Source: Anniella stebbinsi
Lineage: Eukaryota > Chordata > Lepidosauria > Squamata > Anniellidae
Assembly (NCBI GenBank): GCA_029215795.1
Contig: JARDYH010000005.1
Coordinates: 15,346,001-15,410,000, forward strand
Reading direction: 5' to 3'
DNA length: 64,000 nucleotides
The notes below the pieces were generated by a model that saw only the letters and a list, made by a program, of their open reading frames with translations, was not told the DNA's origin and ran no database searches. Position numbers and translations under genes: made by a program. Below, one piece after another: positions 1 through 10,900 of this stretch (position 1 is its first letter; the number at the start of each line of letters is the position of its first letter).

Positions 1-299
1 TGCACTGGAAGAAACACATCCATTGATACAAATTGATTGGGACTGCAGAAGGGGGAAAAGTTAAAGCCCCCCGTCCCCCACCCAGGGTCCTAATCCAGTT
101 TGGGTCCCTGAGTCTAAAAGTTAAATTTAAAAAGCTATCCACGCAAATTCTAATTGCTTGATTGTTGTCATGTCTGGTTTGGTCTTCAGATGCTTTGCAG
201 CTGTGGTGTCTGTTCTGTGGGATTTGTAATGATTTAGTAAAATGGACAAATTCTCTTGTACAAGGAAAAACTAGCAAACCTAATTACAAACATCAAGGT

Positions 300-690
300 T
301 TTTTTTAATGTTTGTTTATTATGGAATGAATGGCCCTTCAAATAATACTAATAAAAAATCACAAGGCACCGTATAAAAGTAGATACCAGTAAAGCCGTAA
401 TTAATACAAAATTCACAATAAACATCAGAAGCAATAGATTAAAGAGGCATAAAGTCAACTACGTATGTTTTTTTTTAAAAAAGAGAAAATTAAGAAAAAA
501 GGCCTGCTGAAAAAGCAACAATGTAGGCACTAAGCAAACCTCGCTTGGGATTATTCCACCGATGAAGTGCCACCACTGAAAAGGCTCTTACAGGTTGCCC
601 CTTTGCACACCTTTGAGGCACCTGGAGAAGAGCCTCTAAAATTAATCTACGTGAACAGAGGCAGGTTGATAGGGAGACAGATGAATCCTT
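300..690 (-). mobile_element. Decayed L2-like LINE 3' end
   Basis: The reverse complement encodes a broken version of the C-terminal L2-type motif (a tract like FSVV-x-LHRWNNP, compare the usual WNSLP region), followed toward lower coordinates by an A/T-rich tail. It is too degraded for subfamily assignment. The call rests on similarity to clearer copies elsewhere in the window (5480-6310 and 11700-12145). Confidence 0.45.
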
Positions 691-2194
691 GAGGCAAAAC
701 CTAACTCATCTTTGGCAAATACCAAACCCTGAGTACGGAGAGATAATCTTTACCTTGGTAAGCTCGGAATGCATCGTTTTCTTCATCCATGTTGAAAGCT
801 GTACGTGGAAAGGGGTTACTTTTGTGCTGATTGGAAGCACTTTCTAAAATAGGGACTTTGTCAGTTCACTGGAGTCGCTCTACAATAAAGGTTAATTATT
901 AACCTGGGAGGGTCCAGACCTCATCCCTGCTCTTCTGCCCTCAGACCACCTCTTTCTGGAATAGGGCCACCCTAAAAGCTCACCTGTTGCACACAAATCC
1001 AGCAAAGTTCATGGACAACTTATCTTTTGACCAATCGGTAGCAGTATCTTGCAATTGTACAAGATTAATGGATAGTGTCGCCATGTGACCTCTGTGGGAA
1101 GGCATCCTCGATTTGAAGGGCTGTCCAATCCAAGTTTGTTTTAAAGATAATAAATCATGAAAAGGGGGAGCAGGGAGTGGCCTTGAAGTTGCTGATCAAG
1201 AGTGAGCACCTGATTTTGGACAGAAGGATGAACAGGCACAGAGGTCATCTCACCCAAGGGGGTGTCTGTATGTTCTATTAATCCTGTAGTGGTTGTGCAG
1301 TGGCGCAGTGCTGTTTAAATGACACAGCCACCAACACATAGCCACACTGGGATACCCCCACCCCCGAAGCTGCGCATTTTCAAAATGCCGATTTACGGCG
1401 GCTTTTACCTTTGCTCTGGATTATTGCAGAAAAGCTCCAATTGGCTACTAAGATGGCAGAGAGAAGCGACGTGTTTTGTTGTAGTTGATTGGAAAGCGTG
1501 GGAATGCAGGGCAGGGGGCGGGCTTTTCCGGCTGGATAGCCCGCGCTTCCTCCTGCCCCATCGAGCGTTATCGATTTAGCCTTGCAACAGCACCGCTATG
1601 GGCTTTTGAGCTATTCCCTTTCTAAAGCAGTGTTGTATAGACACCCCCCTAGTCTTCTGCATTATGGTGAAATCATATATTACATTTCCATTTAAATTAC
1701 AGGAGTTATTTTTAAAATGTGGAACTATACACATGCATTAGCATATGCATTTTGAATGCAAATCTGCCCTATATTGTCCTCCTTTTTGATAATGTGTAAG
1801 TGGCTACCCTGTTAACAGGAGAACTTGTTTATTTCCCAAAACAGGCTCCCTTCCTTGTTCTCACTCACTTAACTTTGGATTGGGTGGGGTGGGGTGTGAG
1901 TCTGAGCAGGGTCTCTGAAGATCATATTGGTGGTGCAGCTTCATGTACTGAAGGAGGTGAATGGAAGGGGCTGTCTTTATGGTTTAAAATAAGGATGTGT
2001 ATCATACTGTTCAAATGTCTGATAACAATCTGATAAGGTCGTTATCGGACATCCGATTAACAATAACTATAAACATTCCCGGAGGCTCTATCTGATCCGA
2101 TATCCATATGTCCGATAACTATCGGACATATCGGATTATCGGACCGCCAGTTTAGGGCCGGCTCTCCCTCCCACCCACCCCCTCGCGCTCCTTA

Positions 2195-2405
2195 CCTGGG
2201 CCTTCTGGGCTGCTGTTCACTGTCCTCTGCTGCTTCAGACTACTGAGAACTAGGTTTTGCGGCCTAGTTCTCAATAGAGCGATGACGCTCTGGGTGACGT
2301 CATCACCCGGTGCACTGGTGCTCTACTGAGAACTAGGCCGCAAAGCCTAGTTCTCAGTAGTCTGGAGCAGCGGAAGACAGCAGATGGCAGCCCGGAAGTC
2401 CAGCA
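2195..2405. repeat. Long imperfect inverted repeat (hairpin) downstream of FBXL12
   Basis: Left-arm sequence around 2200-2275 is repeated in reverse complement around 2320-2400. The core CTACTGAGAACTAGG (about 2240) pairs with CCTAGTTCTCAGTAG (about 2348), and a second inner pair of the same motif lies within the arms. Just upstream (2035-2160) is an AT-rich tract of ATCGGAC/GTCCGAT palindromes. This looks like a non-autonomous DNA transposon. A possible outer boundary is TAAGGATG at 1990 and CATCCCTA ending at 2586, but I see no matching target duplication there. Confidence 0.6.
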
Positions 2406-2644
2406 GAAATCAGCAGTAGCAACGTTGGCTATGTAGCCTGTGCAACAGCAGTCAAACGATCAGCCTCCGAGGGATGAAAGGATCTGCTTTTGAAGTCCCT
2501 CGCTTTCTCCTGTCTCCTGCATTTCCAGTTTAGTACAGAAGTGCTACAATGAAAGGGCAGGAAGCTGCTGAGCAGATGCATCCCTACACTGCCACCTTTT
2601 GACCTCCTTTGCAATGTGCTCACTAATGCTGAACTTGCTCACTG

Positions 2645-3457
2645 CTAAGATTTCACACCAGGATCTGCGCTGGAGACAGCGTTTGCTACAATGCAGCTTG
2701 GCAATGCTGCCTGGATTTTGTGGATTGTCCCTTCTTCAAAATTCATCCCGCTTAAATCAAGACGCTTTAACCGGTTCAGTGCCTGGCAAACACCCACGAT
2801 GGCCTCTGCGGAAAGCTCGTGGCAAGATTCCAGGCAGAGCTCCTCCAAGACAGGCAAGCTGCTTAAGCTAGGAAGACCTACATCCGTCAGAGAAGAGTTG
2901 CCCCTGAGGACTAAATGGCGCAGGTGTTTCATGTGGCACCCAATGAAGTGTGCGGCTGAATCACCAATGGCAGACTGGCACAGGGCAAGGTGTTCAAGAT
3001 CTCCCAGGTGAATCGCAGCTGTCTGAATCCCTGCATCTGTGACCCGGTAGGTCTTGGACAGGACAAGCGTCTTAAGAGTGCCCTGGATTGAGATATTGAA
3101 CAAGTGCTGGTTAGAGAAGGCAGGGACATTCTGGATGATGAGGCGTTGGAGCTTTGGGAAGCCCTGTCGGGCCTGAGACGCTTCAGGCACTTGGAACCAC
3201 AAGGAAGGGATCTCGCAGCAGCTCAGTTCCAGGGCCGTGAGAGAGGAGGGGAGATAGTCGTAGGAGAGCGTGCGGAGGTCCACCTCGGTCAGGCACAAAT
3301 GGTGGAGGTTGGGGCACTGCTTGCCCAGGGCCTGCATTAATGCCGGGGTAAAGGGTTCTTGCTTCCGGACGGAGTGGAGGGATCCCCGAGCCTTCAGTGT
3401 CCGGAGGCTGCCACGGAGATGGTTTCGCAGCAGGTGCCAGAGGACCTTAGAGGATAT
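2645..3457 (-). CDS. FBXL12: FBXL12 coding exon 3 (leucine-rich repeats)
   Basis: An 813-bp terminal coding exon. The acceptor TGTGCAG is followed by ATATCCTCTAAG, reading ISSKVLWHLL. It encodes 270 residues of LRR sequence and ends in TAG at 2645-2647. The open frame extends upstream to 3511, but that part is intronic because the acceptor and the orthologue alignment both place the boundary at 3457. Confidence 0.95.
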   Translation of the reverse strand: MSSKVLWHLLRNHLRGSLRTLKARGSLHSVRKQEPFTPALMQALGKQCPNLHHLCLTEVDLRTLSYDYLPSSLTALELSCCEIPSLWFQVPEASQARQGFPKLQRLIIQNVPAFSNQHLFNISIQGTLKTLVLSKTYRVTDAGIQTAAIHLGDLEHLALCQSAIGDSAAHFIGCHMKHLRHLVLRGNSSLTDVGLPSLSSLPVLEELCLESCHELSAEAIVGVCQALNRLKRLDLSGMNFEEGTIHKIQAALPSCIVANAVSSADPGVKS

Positions 3458-6400
3458 CTGCACATACGGGGATGTGAAGTTGGCAAGGAAGAGAAGCAAG
3501 TTATTAGCCACGATACTGACATGGGCAGTAAAGAGAGGGGAGGGCTATCATTGGGGGAAAACAATCTCTTCCAAACCAGCCAGCCCAAGGTTGCAAAGCT
3601 CTGGTCGGTCCTGCACCTAAGAGAAAGGCTCATTCCACACAGTAAGGAAAACATGCATATGATGAGGCTGAGAATTGCACATTTCACACTTAGTCAAAAT
3701 CTAAGTCACAGCTTTTTGAATTATTTCATAATTTCATCTCGTCCTTTACTGGAAACCCAGGAATGGGAATGTATTACTTCATTTTAATGAGCTGCGTTGC
3801 AAACAACAACGAATGAGTTATAGGCTGATATAACAGGCATAGCTACACGAGCACTGTAACAGTGGTGACTCCCTCTAGGGGCCATGGGAATTGTAGTTTA
3901 GTCTTGAGAAGTCTGGGCTGGAAAATCCTACCACCCTCACAGAACTTCAATTCCCAATGTTCTTTGACAGTTAAACTGGTGTATGGTTTGTAGCTTAACT
4001 GGTGTATGGTTTGTAACTTAACTGTGTCCTCATAGTAGAGCCAAAAATGGGTGCGGGAGTCCTTTGTATAGCTTAGGTTGTGAACTTTTCAAGTGAGGAA
4101 AGGCTTGCTGTGCAATATTATAATCTACTCCAACCCTTGGGATAGGGTAAACTGAAACATGAAGCAGATAAAACTAGCCAACAGGAAAGGTCTGTAGCCA
4201 AACTGAGATGGCTGCTGCATGCTTCTGGACCCACAACGGAGTGCAGGCTCAACTCCAGAACAGGTAAGGGAGCTGCTAGTGCAGATATGCAGTCCAAGGT
4301 TGGCAGAGCTGCATCCAGATTTACAGCTGCTACAACCTGGGGTCCCTTAAAATCCTAGCTGCGATTCTGTTGGAGCAGGGGAGGCCTCCAGATGTTTGGG
4401 ATTACAAGTATCATCATCCCTGAACATTAGCCATGCTGGCTGGGATTTATGGGAGTTGTAGTCCAAAACATTTGAAGTAGTTCAAGGGGAACTACTGAAG
4501 GGGACCAGATTGCCTAAGACTGTGCTGGAGGAATGAATGTGATCTTAGCTGCAGAATTCAGTTTCCTGAGATCCTTAGCTGTCATTAAAAGAAAGAAAAA
4601 ACCCAGAACACCCCTCATGGTTGGAGTGCGCAATTTCTGACTCTCTAGACATTTTGCCTACAACTCCCATGATCCTCACCCTTAGTTACGCTGGCCAGAG
4701 CTAATGTGAGTTGTGGGCCAGAACATCTGGAGGGCTACCAGTTGCCCACCCCTGCCTTATGGGTACACATACATACTTTGATAGAATGCTGATGACGCCT
4801 TCTGGAATCCTGAAAGGTGACTGAACAATGCAATAGCATAATCCTATGCATGTTTACTTAGAATTAAGATCCCACTGTGTTCAAAGGGGCTTACTCCCTA
4901 GTAAGTGAGTTTTGGATTGTTGTCCAAGATTCCAGTGGTTGGGGCAGAACCTCTGTGCCCAACATAGCATTTGTCCTTCACCCTAACAAACCCAGAATAA
5001 AATTATCTAAAATACTTGACAATCAGAGAATTATGCAAAATACCCTGCACCCCACCCCATTATGCCTTCATTGCCAAAGGCAATTCCAGAGCAAAGTACA
5101 TAAAATTATAAAAAGCATATAAAATAACTATAAAAACTAAACATTTTTGCTTACATTATATTAAACATTTACATTCTTTAGTTTAATTTGCATAATTTAT
5201 ATAGGTTAGTCCAAAGCCTTGCATCAGCTTGTGCAATTTATGGCAGACGTCTCTAAAAGGAAACCATCAGAAGATGAAGGGTGGGCATCTTTACCTTGTA
5301 AGAAGTCAGGTCCAGGTGTCTCCACAGCAATTTGTCCCGCACCAAGCGACGCCAGCGTCTACAGACCCTGTATAAAGAAGAGGTTGAGTCAGCCATCTTC
5401 AGCATGCACACCCCTTCTGAAAAGGGAACATGAAGAGGGGAGGGCACCTGCAACGGGGAGGATGAATCAAACTCTGTTAGGAAGGGGGAAATCTTGTCAG
5501 GGAGATAATGAGATATCTGTGGGACAATGCCACACTAGAGCAGGTCTGTAGTTTGGGGGTGCTCCTGGACCCACCTTTGTCACTGGAGACCCAGGTGGCC
5601 TCGGTGGCCCAGAGCACCCATTATCAACATTGGTTGGTACGCCAGCTACGCCCGTTCCTGGATAGGGATAGCCTAGCTGTGGTCATTCATGCACTGGTAA
5701 CCTCATGATTAGACTACTGTAATGCGCTGTATGTGGGGCTACCCATGTGTATGGTTCGGAAGCTGCAGCTTGCGCAGATCATAGCAGCTAGGGTGCTCAC
5801 TGGGATGCCTAGCTTTGCCCACATAAAACCAGTATTAAAAGAACTACACTGGCTGCCTGTTAGCTACTGAGCCACGTACAAGGTTATGTTATTATCCTAT
5901 AAAGCCCTAAACAACTTGGGACCAGGATACCTAGCAGACCGCCTTCCCTTTACGATCGTCAGAGGAGGCCCTACTGGCCATTCCAAAATGAAGAGAATGT
6001 CGTCATGAAGAACCTCGACAGGGGGCCTCCTGTGTAGTGGCACCCACCCTCTGGAAAACCCTCCCTCGTGCGGTTCGGAAGGCAGAAAATATAACATCTT
6101 TCAAACGCCTCCTGAAAACACATGGTTTGAGACAAACCTTCCCTGCACTGTAACTTATTCTGGTTTTATGTGACTTTTAAAGTTTTAATCTGGATTGTTA
6201 TGTTATGGTTTTAGATGTAAACTGCCCAGAGAGCAGTTTATTTATACTGTTTATTTATACTGTTGGGCAGTATAAATATGTAATCATTATTATTAATAAT
6301 AATAGAGTGAATGTGTATGGCATTCTTCCCCAACTTAGTGCCCTCAAATGTTCAATGGAGAAGAAAAAACAGTCCTGTTCCGGTTTTGTGATGCTCCACA

Positions 6401-9237
6401 GTGGTAACTGAGGACCAAGCGTTTGCTGACTACTGATTGGTCACCGGAAACTGGGCAGACCTGATGCTTCCAATGGCTGCTGGAAAGCCCACGCTACCTC
6501 TGCAATGAGAATTACTAGCCGCCACCCTGCAGCAGTGAAACTGCGGGGTTTAGCAGCAAGTGGTGGCAAGTGGCGGTATGAAAGGAAAGCACACTAGGAA
6601 CACTTCCTTGGGAACAGCAATGAACCTGGCGGGGCTTACTTTCCAATGGCCATGCACAGGATCAGTCATCAAACACAATCATAGATGGTGGGAGCACCCT
6701 TCCCTACCTATAAAATAGGAACAATAATACAGTTGTGACAGCTTACACAAAGAAAAAAATCATATAGCCTGTTGCCAAGTAGGAAAAAAGCAATACAAAC
6801 AATACCTGTAGGAGTGGGCAGGATTGGCTCTCTCTCTGTGGTCTTTCCACCAGCAAGCACAGATGTTTTTATTCAGGTAGGGCGTTAGCATGTAAGCTGG
6901 TCTGTTGCTGAAGGGATTTTTTTAAATTGGGTGGTACTGCTACTCTGTCTGATGGTTGTATTTTAATTGCATGTTTCAGTTTGCTTTTATACTATATTTT
7001 AATTGAGATTTTGCTTTAATACGGTTGTTATTGTTGGCCGCCTTGAGTACCATTCTTTGATAGAAAGACAGGCTATAAATTAATTAACGACTCCTGTCTC
7101 TTTAACAAGGGATTTCCTTTTGTCGTTGTTGCTTCTATCACTCTGTAAACCATGATGCACACTAAGGACACTGTACAATTAGAAAGAAAGAAATAAACAA
7201 AGTAGTAACAGCTGCTATAGCTGAAGCATTAAAATTAGATAGGAAAGACAGATTGGCCGTGCAACTACATCACATCTGTGGAAGAAAATATATTTTACAA
7301 GGCCCAGCATGTTCCCCTTGTATTAATATGAAAGAGAATCATTAAAAAATACTACATCAATACTATCTGACCCCTGATCTATTGAGTCATATTTATAGGA
7401 ACTATGAAGACCAGTAATGGCAGTGTGGAAATAACATCGTCAATTTTATGCGTATTTGGTGGGAATGCTTTTTACTGTATTGCTTTGATTCTAAGATACC
7501 ATCGATCGTAAGACGCACCTTAATTTCATACCACCAACAGAAAAAAAGCTTTGATTCTAAGAAATTTTTTTTTTAAAAAATAAAACCTTTGTCTTGTGCA
7601 AAGCGTGGGAAAACTCGAAAACTGTGATTCTAAGACACCATCGATTCTAAGATGTACCCCGTTTTTAGACATGTTTATATGGGGAAAAAAGTGTGTCTTA
7701 GAATTGAAGAAATATGGTAATTGTTTCTGGGGAAAAGTTGTAGGTACAATAACTATAACTACACATTTCTATATCCTGTTGCCCTCTTGTTCAGTTATGT
7801 GAACAGATCCAGAACTGCACAGTACTGCCACCCAAGAAAATTTTATTTATAGTTATTTATCTTGGCATTAAGTGTTTTATTTGCTCAGAAAAACACTATG
7901 TAACATTAGAATAAATACAAATAAACATTAATACAATTAAAAAGTAACAAGAATTCCTTATGTTTTCTAAAGAGTTATTGATATCTTGTGAGATGGGTAG
8001 AAGAACACAGGTTTGTTTCCCAAAACTCTTTTCGAGGCACCTCGGCCATTCCATGTAAAGTTTCATTCCATGTACTGTATTTGTTAAACTCCACCAGCAG
8101 CACTGCTCAGATAAATGGCTCTAATTTGCATTTTTTCAGAGTGGCCTAAGACTTTTGCACAGTACTGTACATCCCATACGTAAACAGATGGCTCAGAATC
8201 CATTGATTGCCGCTATAGGATTTTGGTTGCCAGAAACTAGAGGAATAATGTTATCCCCACGTTGAAAGGATAGTTGTGCAAAATTTGGAAGGCTGCAGAG
8301 ATGACTAAGGTAACGGAGGATATCCATTTAAGAGATGGTAGACAAAAGACTGCCTGATTTTCCCATGTCTTTTATTGTCTTTATGAGGGCTAGATACAAC
8401 TTGGATATTAAGAGATATGTTTCTCCTTGTTACAGTTTGACCAAGAGGTGAAGTTTACACATTTTTTTTAATGTTTTGCTTTCTGGGATGTTTAATAACA
8501 CACTAGCTATCTGTTTAGGATGCTGCAAAAATGTTACATAATGCATGCTTGTCTTTTGTATGAATGTTATATTTTTATTGTCTTTTGTATGAATGTTACA
8601 TTGGGCTGGTTCAGATAACACGTTAAAACCTTGGTTAGGCAGCTAACCCTTTTGTAGCAAATGGTTAGTGAGCATGTTGAAACTGTGGTTATGTAGCCAC
8701 CATGGTTAGGAATGGTCCACGGGACACACTAAACCATGGTTCATAGGACACACTACACCATAATGTTTAGCTCAAAACTCTTAACCATCACAGTTTAGTG
8801 TGTTGTCTGAACAGGGCCACCGTTTATAGTATGTAATGTTTCCTTATATGATGATTATGATGATGATGTATAAAATAATAATGAATAGATATAAAAAGAG
8901 AAGAATTCATTATGAACCTGCTTGTGAAATAAGTTAATAATAACAATAGTGAAAAGAAATCGTAACAGCTGCTGCCACAGGCTCTCCCAGCCAGGATAGA
9001 GTTAGAAGTCCTAGGAAGTGGGGTATCTCACACACAACAGACAGAACCGTGGGGTGGAAAAGCGGGAGGTGGGGGAGGGGGGAAGAGGGAGAAGAGAAAA
9101 TACCAAGGAACTGGAGGAAGAGCGGGGAGGAGCCTAAACACCCACCTGGCCCCGCCCAGCCGGTCACGAGGCGGCAGCCACATCATAATCTGGAGCAGGA
9201 GCGAGTCTGGGAGAGCGGAGAGGCTTTGGGCCGACAT
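2645..9237 (-). CDS. FBXL12: FBXL12, F-box and leucine-rich repeat protein 12 (complete, three coding exons)
   Basis: Join of 9237-9146, 5367-5295 and 3457-2645 on the minus strand: 978 bp, 325 residues plus TAG, against 326 in human FBXL12. All junctions are GT-AG with consistent phase. Residues about 8-50 form the F-box (LPDSLLLQI, then VCRRWRRLV and LLWRHLDL), which docks on SKP1. The remainder is leucine-rich repeats, with family signatures such as VLWHLLR, CPNLHHLCL, TALELSCCEI, VPAF and TYRVTDAG. Known role: substrate receptor of an SCF E3 ubiquitin ligase; mammalian targets reported include CDK inhibitors and Ku80. The start ATG at 9237 is chosen because it places the F-box at the N terminus as in orthologues. 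The gene lies head-to-head with UBL5. The L2 fragment in intron 1 does not touch coding sequence. Confidence 0.95.
3840..4030. repeat. MITE remnant with short tandem duplication
   Basis: The motif TTAACTGGTGTATGGTTTGT occurs twice in tandem at about 3973 and 3997. Upstream is CCTCTAGGGGCCATGGGAAT and the phrase AATTGTAGTTTAG, typical of a palindromic non-autonomous repeat. Superfamily not assigned. Confidence 0.5.
4370..4757. mobile_element. Two hAT-like MITE copies (subterminal CTCCAGATGTT family)
   Basis: Two decayed palindromic copies, at about 4370-4495 and 4620-4757. Each carries CTCCAGATGTT-like and GGGAGTTGTAGTCC-like segments in opposed orientation around a CCATGCTGGCTGG-like centre. 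A copy of the same family at 46365-46544 has a perfect 8-bp target duplication, which supports the hAT assignment. Confidence 0.65.
5295..5367 (-). CDS. FBXL12: FBXL12 coding exon 2
   Basis: A 73-bp exon with acceptor TTTATACAG and donor GTAAAG. It encodes VCRRWRRLVRDKLLWRHLDL plus TSYK, the second half of the F-box, and ends in phase 0. Confidence 0.95.
5480..6310 (+). mobile_element. L2-type LINE, 3' end of the reverse transcriptase ORF plus tail
   Basis: The plus strand encodes VCSLGVLLDPPLSLETQVAS, then LVRQLRPFLDRDSLAVVIHA, then with frame breaks NALYVGLPM-x-MVRKLQLAQ. These are the C-terminal signatures of L2-clade LINE polymerases in reptiles. Stops and frameshifts are present (for example after VTS at 5706). 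The 3' end is a TTTATACTG-type AT tail near 6235-6310. Confidence 0.88.
6900..7090 (+). mobile_element. LINE 3' tail fragment
   Basis: The motif GGCCGCCTTGAGTACCATTC followed by AGGCTATAAATTAATT matches the recurrent 'cGCCttgag...ggtATAAAT' tail of reptile LINEs. No coding signature is left. Confidence 0.45.
7473..7719. mobile_element. TA-flanked MITE (CCGTATTTC family), copy 1
   Basis: Begins TACTGTATTG and ends AATATGGTA. The interior carries GATTCTAAGA on both sides in opposed orientation and the phrase CATCGATTCTAAGATG. A larger copy is at 27049-27648. TA at both edges is what Tc1/mariner-like elements leave, but one dinucleotide is weak evidence. Confidence 0.65.
8603..8818. mobile_element. 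hAT-like MITE (GTTCAGA family), copy 1
   Basis: Terminal inverted repeats GGGCTGGTTCAGATAACAC and GTTGTCTGAACAGGGCC. The interior is rich in GGTTAG/CTAACC palindromes. Related copies are at 26707-26881 and 58430-58620. No clear target duplication. Confidence 0.7.
9146..9237 (-). CDS. FBXL12: FBXL12 coding exon 1
   Basis: Encodes MSAQSLSALPDSLLLQIMMW and ten further residues, the first half of the F-box. It ends in phase 2 (GGGGCCAG) at a GTGGGT donor (9145 downward). The codon split here is AG|G, giving Arg at the junction, which fits the conserved Arg before VC-x-RW in the family. Confidence 0.93.
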
Positions 9238-9299
9238 TGTCGCTGTTGACTGTGGCCGTTTCCTTTCGGCTCCTCCTATTGCCCTACTTCCGCCTTCTC

Positions 9300-9451
9300 T
9301 AGGAACGGGAGCGTTGGACGAAGGGCAGAGCTTCCGCTTCCGGGTGAGTCTCCCCGGGTACTTCCGTTTCCTCTCGCCGCCCAACAGTGGTATTCCTAGA
9401 ACGGCACGCAGGCGGCGTCAGGGTTCTCCGCTGGAGCGAGCCTTTGCCCAG
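9300..9451 (+). other. UBL5: Probable UBL5 non-coding exon 1 (5' boundary uncertain)
   Basis: The strong donor CCCAG|GTAGGT at 9451/9452 fits the end of a 5' untranslated exon, as in mammalian UBL5, whose ATG lies in exon 2. A second donor-like site, CCGG|GTGAGT at 9343/9344, could give an alternative shorter exon. The start of transcription is inferred only from the GC-rich context. Confidence 0.55.
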
Positions 9452-9869
9452 GTAGGTGATGGCGGCGGGGGCGGCGGCTGTTGCGCGTCCCCCCTCTTCC
9501 CTGGAAGCCTGTGTGGGTGGAAGGAAGCACTTCTCCTAGGGGTGTTTTTTCCACTGACTGCTGGGGAGAAGTGGCCCCTCAGAGGCGGGGGATTTCAAGC
9601 GTGTGGCAAGCGCCTAAAATCTCTTCAACCGGGTTAGTTAATCCGGAATTATTAAATAGGAACCTCACATGTTGTCCTCTCCCTCCCACCCACCTATCCT
9701 CCGTGCTTTTTACCCCACGTAAACTCGTGTCGTGTTTCGAGGTTTGGGAAGCGTGTCGACAAAGCCTTTTCTTGCCCTAGGGTGGCCAGATGCGAAAGAG
9801 GACAGGGCGCCTGAGCCCTTTAGTGGATCTTTGCGTGGAAGATCGTGCTGCCTCGAGTATCGGAGGCAG

Positions 9870-10045
9870 TTAAGCTTTTATAAACCAGCTGCTGGGGAAC
9901 ATGGGTGGGAGGGTGCTGTTGCACTGCGTCCTGCTTGTTGCACTACGTCGACAGCTGGTTGTCCGCTGTGTGAACAGAGTGCTGGAGTAGATGGACCCTT
10001 GGTAGGATCCAGCATGGCTCCACTGTATGTTGTTAGGAGGGCACT
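9870..10045 (-). mobile_element. CR1/L3-like interspersed repeat fragment
   Basis: The reverse complement contains the phrases CATGCTGGATCC, ACCAAGGGTCCAT and CAACAGCACCCTCCCACCC. The same phrases occur in the longer copy at 34172-34600 and in copies at 43690-43830 and 52530-52720. Family name inferred, not searched. Confidence 0.6.
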
Positions 10046-10174
10046 TAGCAGCCCTAGAAAGTGGAGATGCGTGACAGTTCCCGTGATGAAAAAGGGTTTC
10101 CATCTTTCTACGCTGAATGCCACTGCAAATGTAATTGTATGGCTGCCTGGGAAGGGGTTCTCGAGCCAGAGGCA

Positions 10175-10288
10175 GGATCTACACTGCTGTTTTAAAGCGC
10201 TTTATAACAGTAGTGACAACTGTTTGGGAGTGTGTCCTGGGCCCCAACAGTTGTCAGTACTGTTATAAACTGCTTTAATCTCCAGCAG
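10175..10288. mobile_element. Short palindromic MITE
   Basis: The arms GCTTTATAACAGTAGTGACA and TGTCAGTACTGTTATAAA face each other across a short GGGAGTGTGTCCTGGGCCCC loop. Non-coding, unassigned superfamily. Confidence 0.65.
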
Positions 10289-10620
10289 CCGGCCTGTGGG
10301 CTTTGCCTCCTCCACTGCCCTGTTTTGGTCCCTCTGTCAGCCAGAGCTCTGAGGGCCAAGAGTGCCCTCTAGGCGAGAAGTGGGCAGGTTTCAGGCACGG
10401 CGGATCTGCTTTGATTTGTTGTTTTTACAAAAGCTTTTACAAGAGCTTCACCAGAGCCACAGGGGACATGGTGTGTAAGAGGGCTTCTGAAATCCATGGG
10501 GCCCAGCAATATTCCCCAACCACCAGTGAGGAGGACCAGAACATGCCACAGCTGTTAGCTGTCTGGGTTGGGTTCCCCTGACCTGGCTAGTCCTCCTCCT
10601 AGCTTCCTTTCTCCCTTGAC

Positions 10621-10900
10621 TAGAGATGTCAAGGCCTGGGGAAAAAAATGGGAAAAATCATGTTTTGTTTGTGGAGTGTTTTTGTTTTTGCCCTCTCCCC
10701 CAATTGAACAGCTTTAAATTACGAAATATTTTCTTTTAGAATTTAAGGCAAGTTGTTTATAAATGGTTATCCAGACATTATGCCCCCCCCCCCCCCCAAA
10801 TTTGTAAAAACTATGTAACAAGAACACTTTTGTAGAAAGACTAGAGATATAAAATGTCTGGAAATAGTGAAGACATGAGGAAAAAATGTTTTTAATCCTC
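10621..10900. mobile_element. TAGAGATG-family hAT fragments
   Basis: Starts with TAGAGATGTCAAGGCC at 10621, matching the terminus of the intact element at 15407-16942 (right end, reversed). A second terminus, TAGAGATATAAAATGTCTGG, starts at 10842 and matches the left end of that element. More of the family is at 12480-12870, so the insertion may have been split by later repeats. Confidence 0.65.
10783..10797 (+). repeat. Poly-C run (15 C)
   Basis: Homopolymer inside the hAT fragment. Confidence 0.9.

Larger units (their letters stand above)
1..2644. other. Intergenic region 3' of FBXL12
   Basis: No gene is recognised here. The stretch holds an L2-like LINE 3' remnant (about 300-690), AT-rich unique sequence, and a repeat-derived hairpin (about 2195-2405). 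The part nearest 2644 must include the FBXL12 3' untranslated region, but I could not fix its polyadenylation site. The first AATAAA on the minus strand downstream of the stop is at about 1828-1833, beyond the hairpin, so the transcript may include it. Confidence 0.6.
3458..5294 (-). other. FBXL12: FBXL12 intron 2
   Basis: GT-AG intron of about 1.8 kb. It contains a MITE remnant with a 24-bp tandem duplication (3840-4030), two hAT-like MITEs (4370-4495 and 4620-4757) and a short squamate repeat fragment beginning GCATAATCCTATGCATG (about 4832-4905). The part at 3458-3835 shows nothing recognisable. Confidence 0.8.
5368..9145 (-). other. FBXL12: FBXL12 intron 1
   Basis: GT-AG intron of about 3.8 kb. 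It contains an L2-type LINE 3' end (5480-6310), a LINE-tail-like stretch (about 6900-7090), a TA-flanked MITE (7473-7719) and a GTTCAGA-type MITE (8603-8818). The pieces between (6310-6900, 7720-8600) are AT-rich and show no recognisable gene. Confidence 0.85.
9040..9600. promoter_or_regulatory. CpG-rich bidirectional FBXL12/UBL5 promoter
   Basis: A GC- and CpG-rich block lies between the FBXL12 start codon (9237, minus) and the first UBL5 splice donor (9452, plus). It contains three ETS-like CTTCCG motifs (about 9286-9292, 9337-9343, 9360-9366), no obvious TATA box and a CGTCA half-CRE near 9416. Head-to-head arrangement with less than about 220 bp between the FBXL12 ATG and the UBL5 exon 1 donor implies a shared promoter. 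Transcription start sites cannot be placed from sequence alone. Confidence 0.75.

Noticed and set aside
1290..1660. A hAT element starting CAGTGGCGCAGTGCTG
   Set aside because: The start looks right, but no matching right terminus or 8-bp duplication could be found near 1640.
3104..3620. Several plus-strand frames opposite FBXL12 exon 3
   Set aside because: They are shadows of the LRR-coding strand and show no independent conservation signal.
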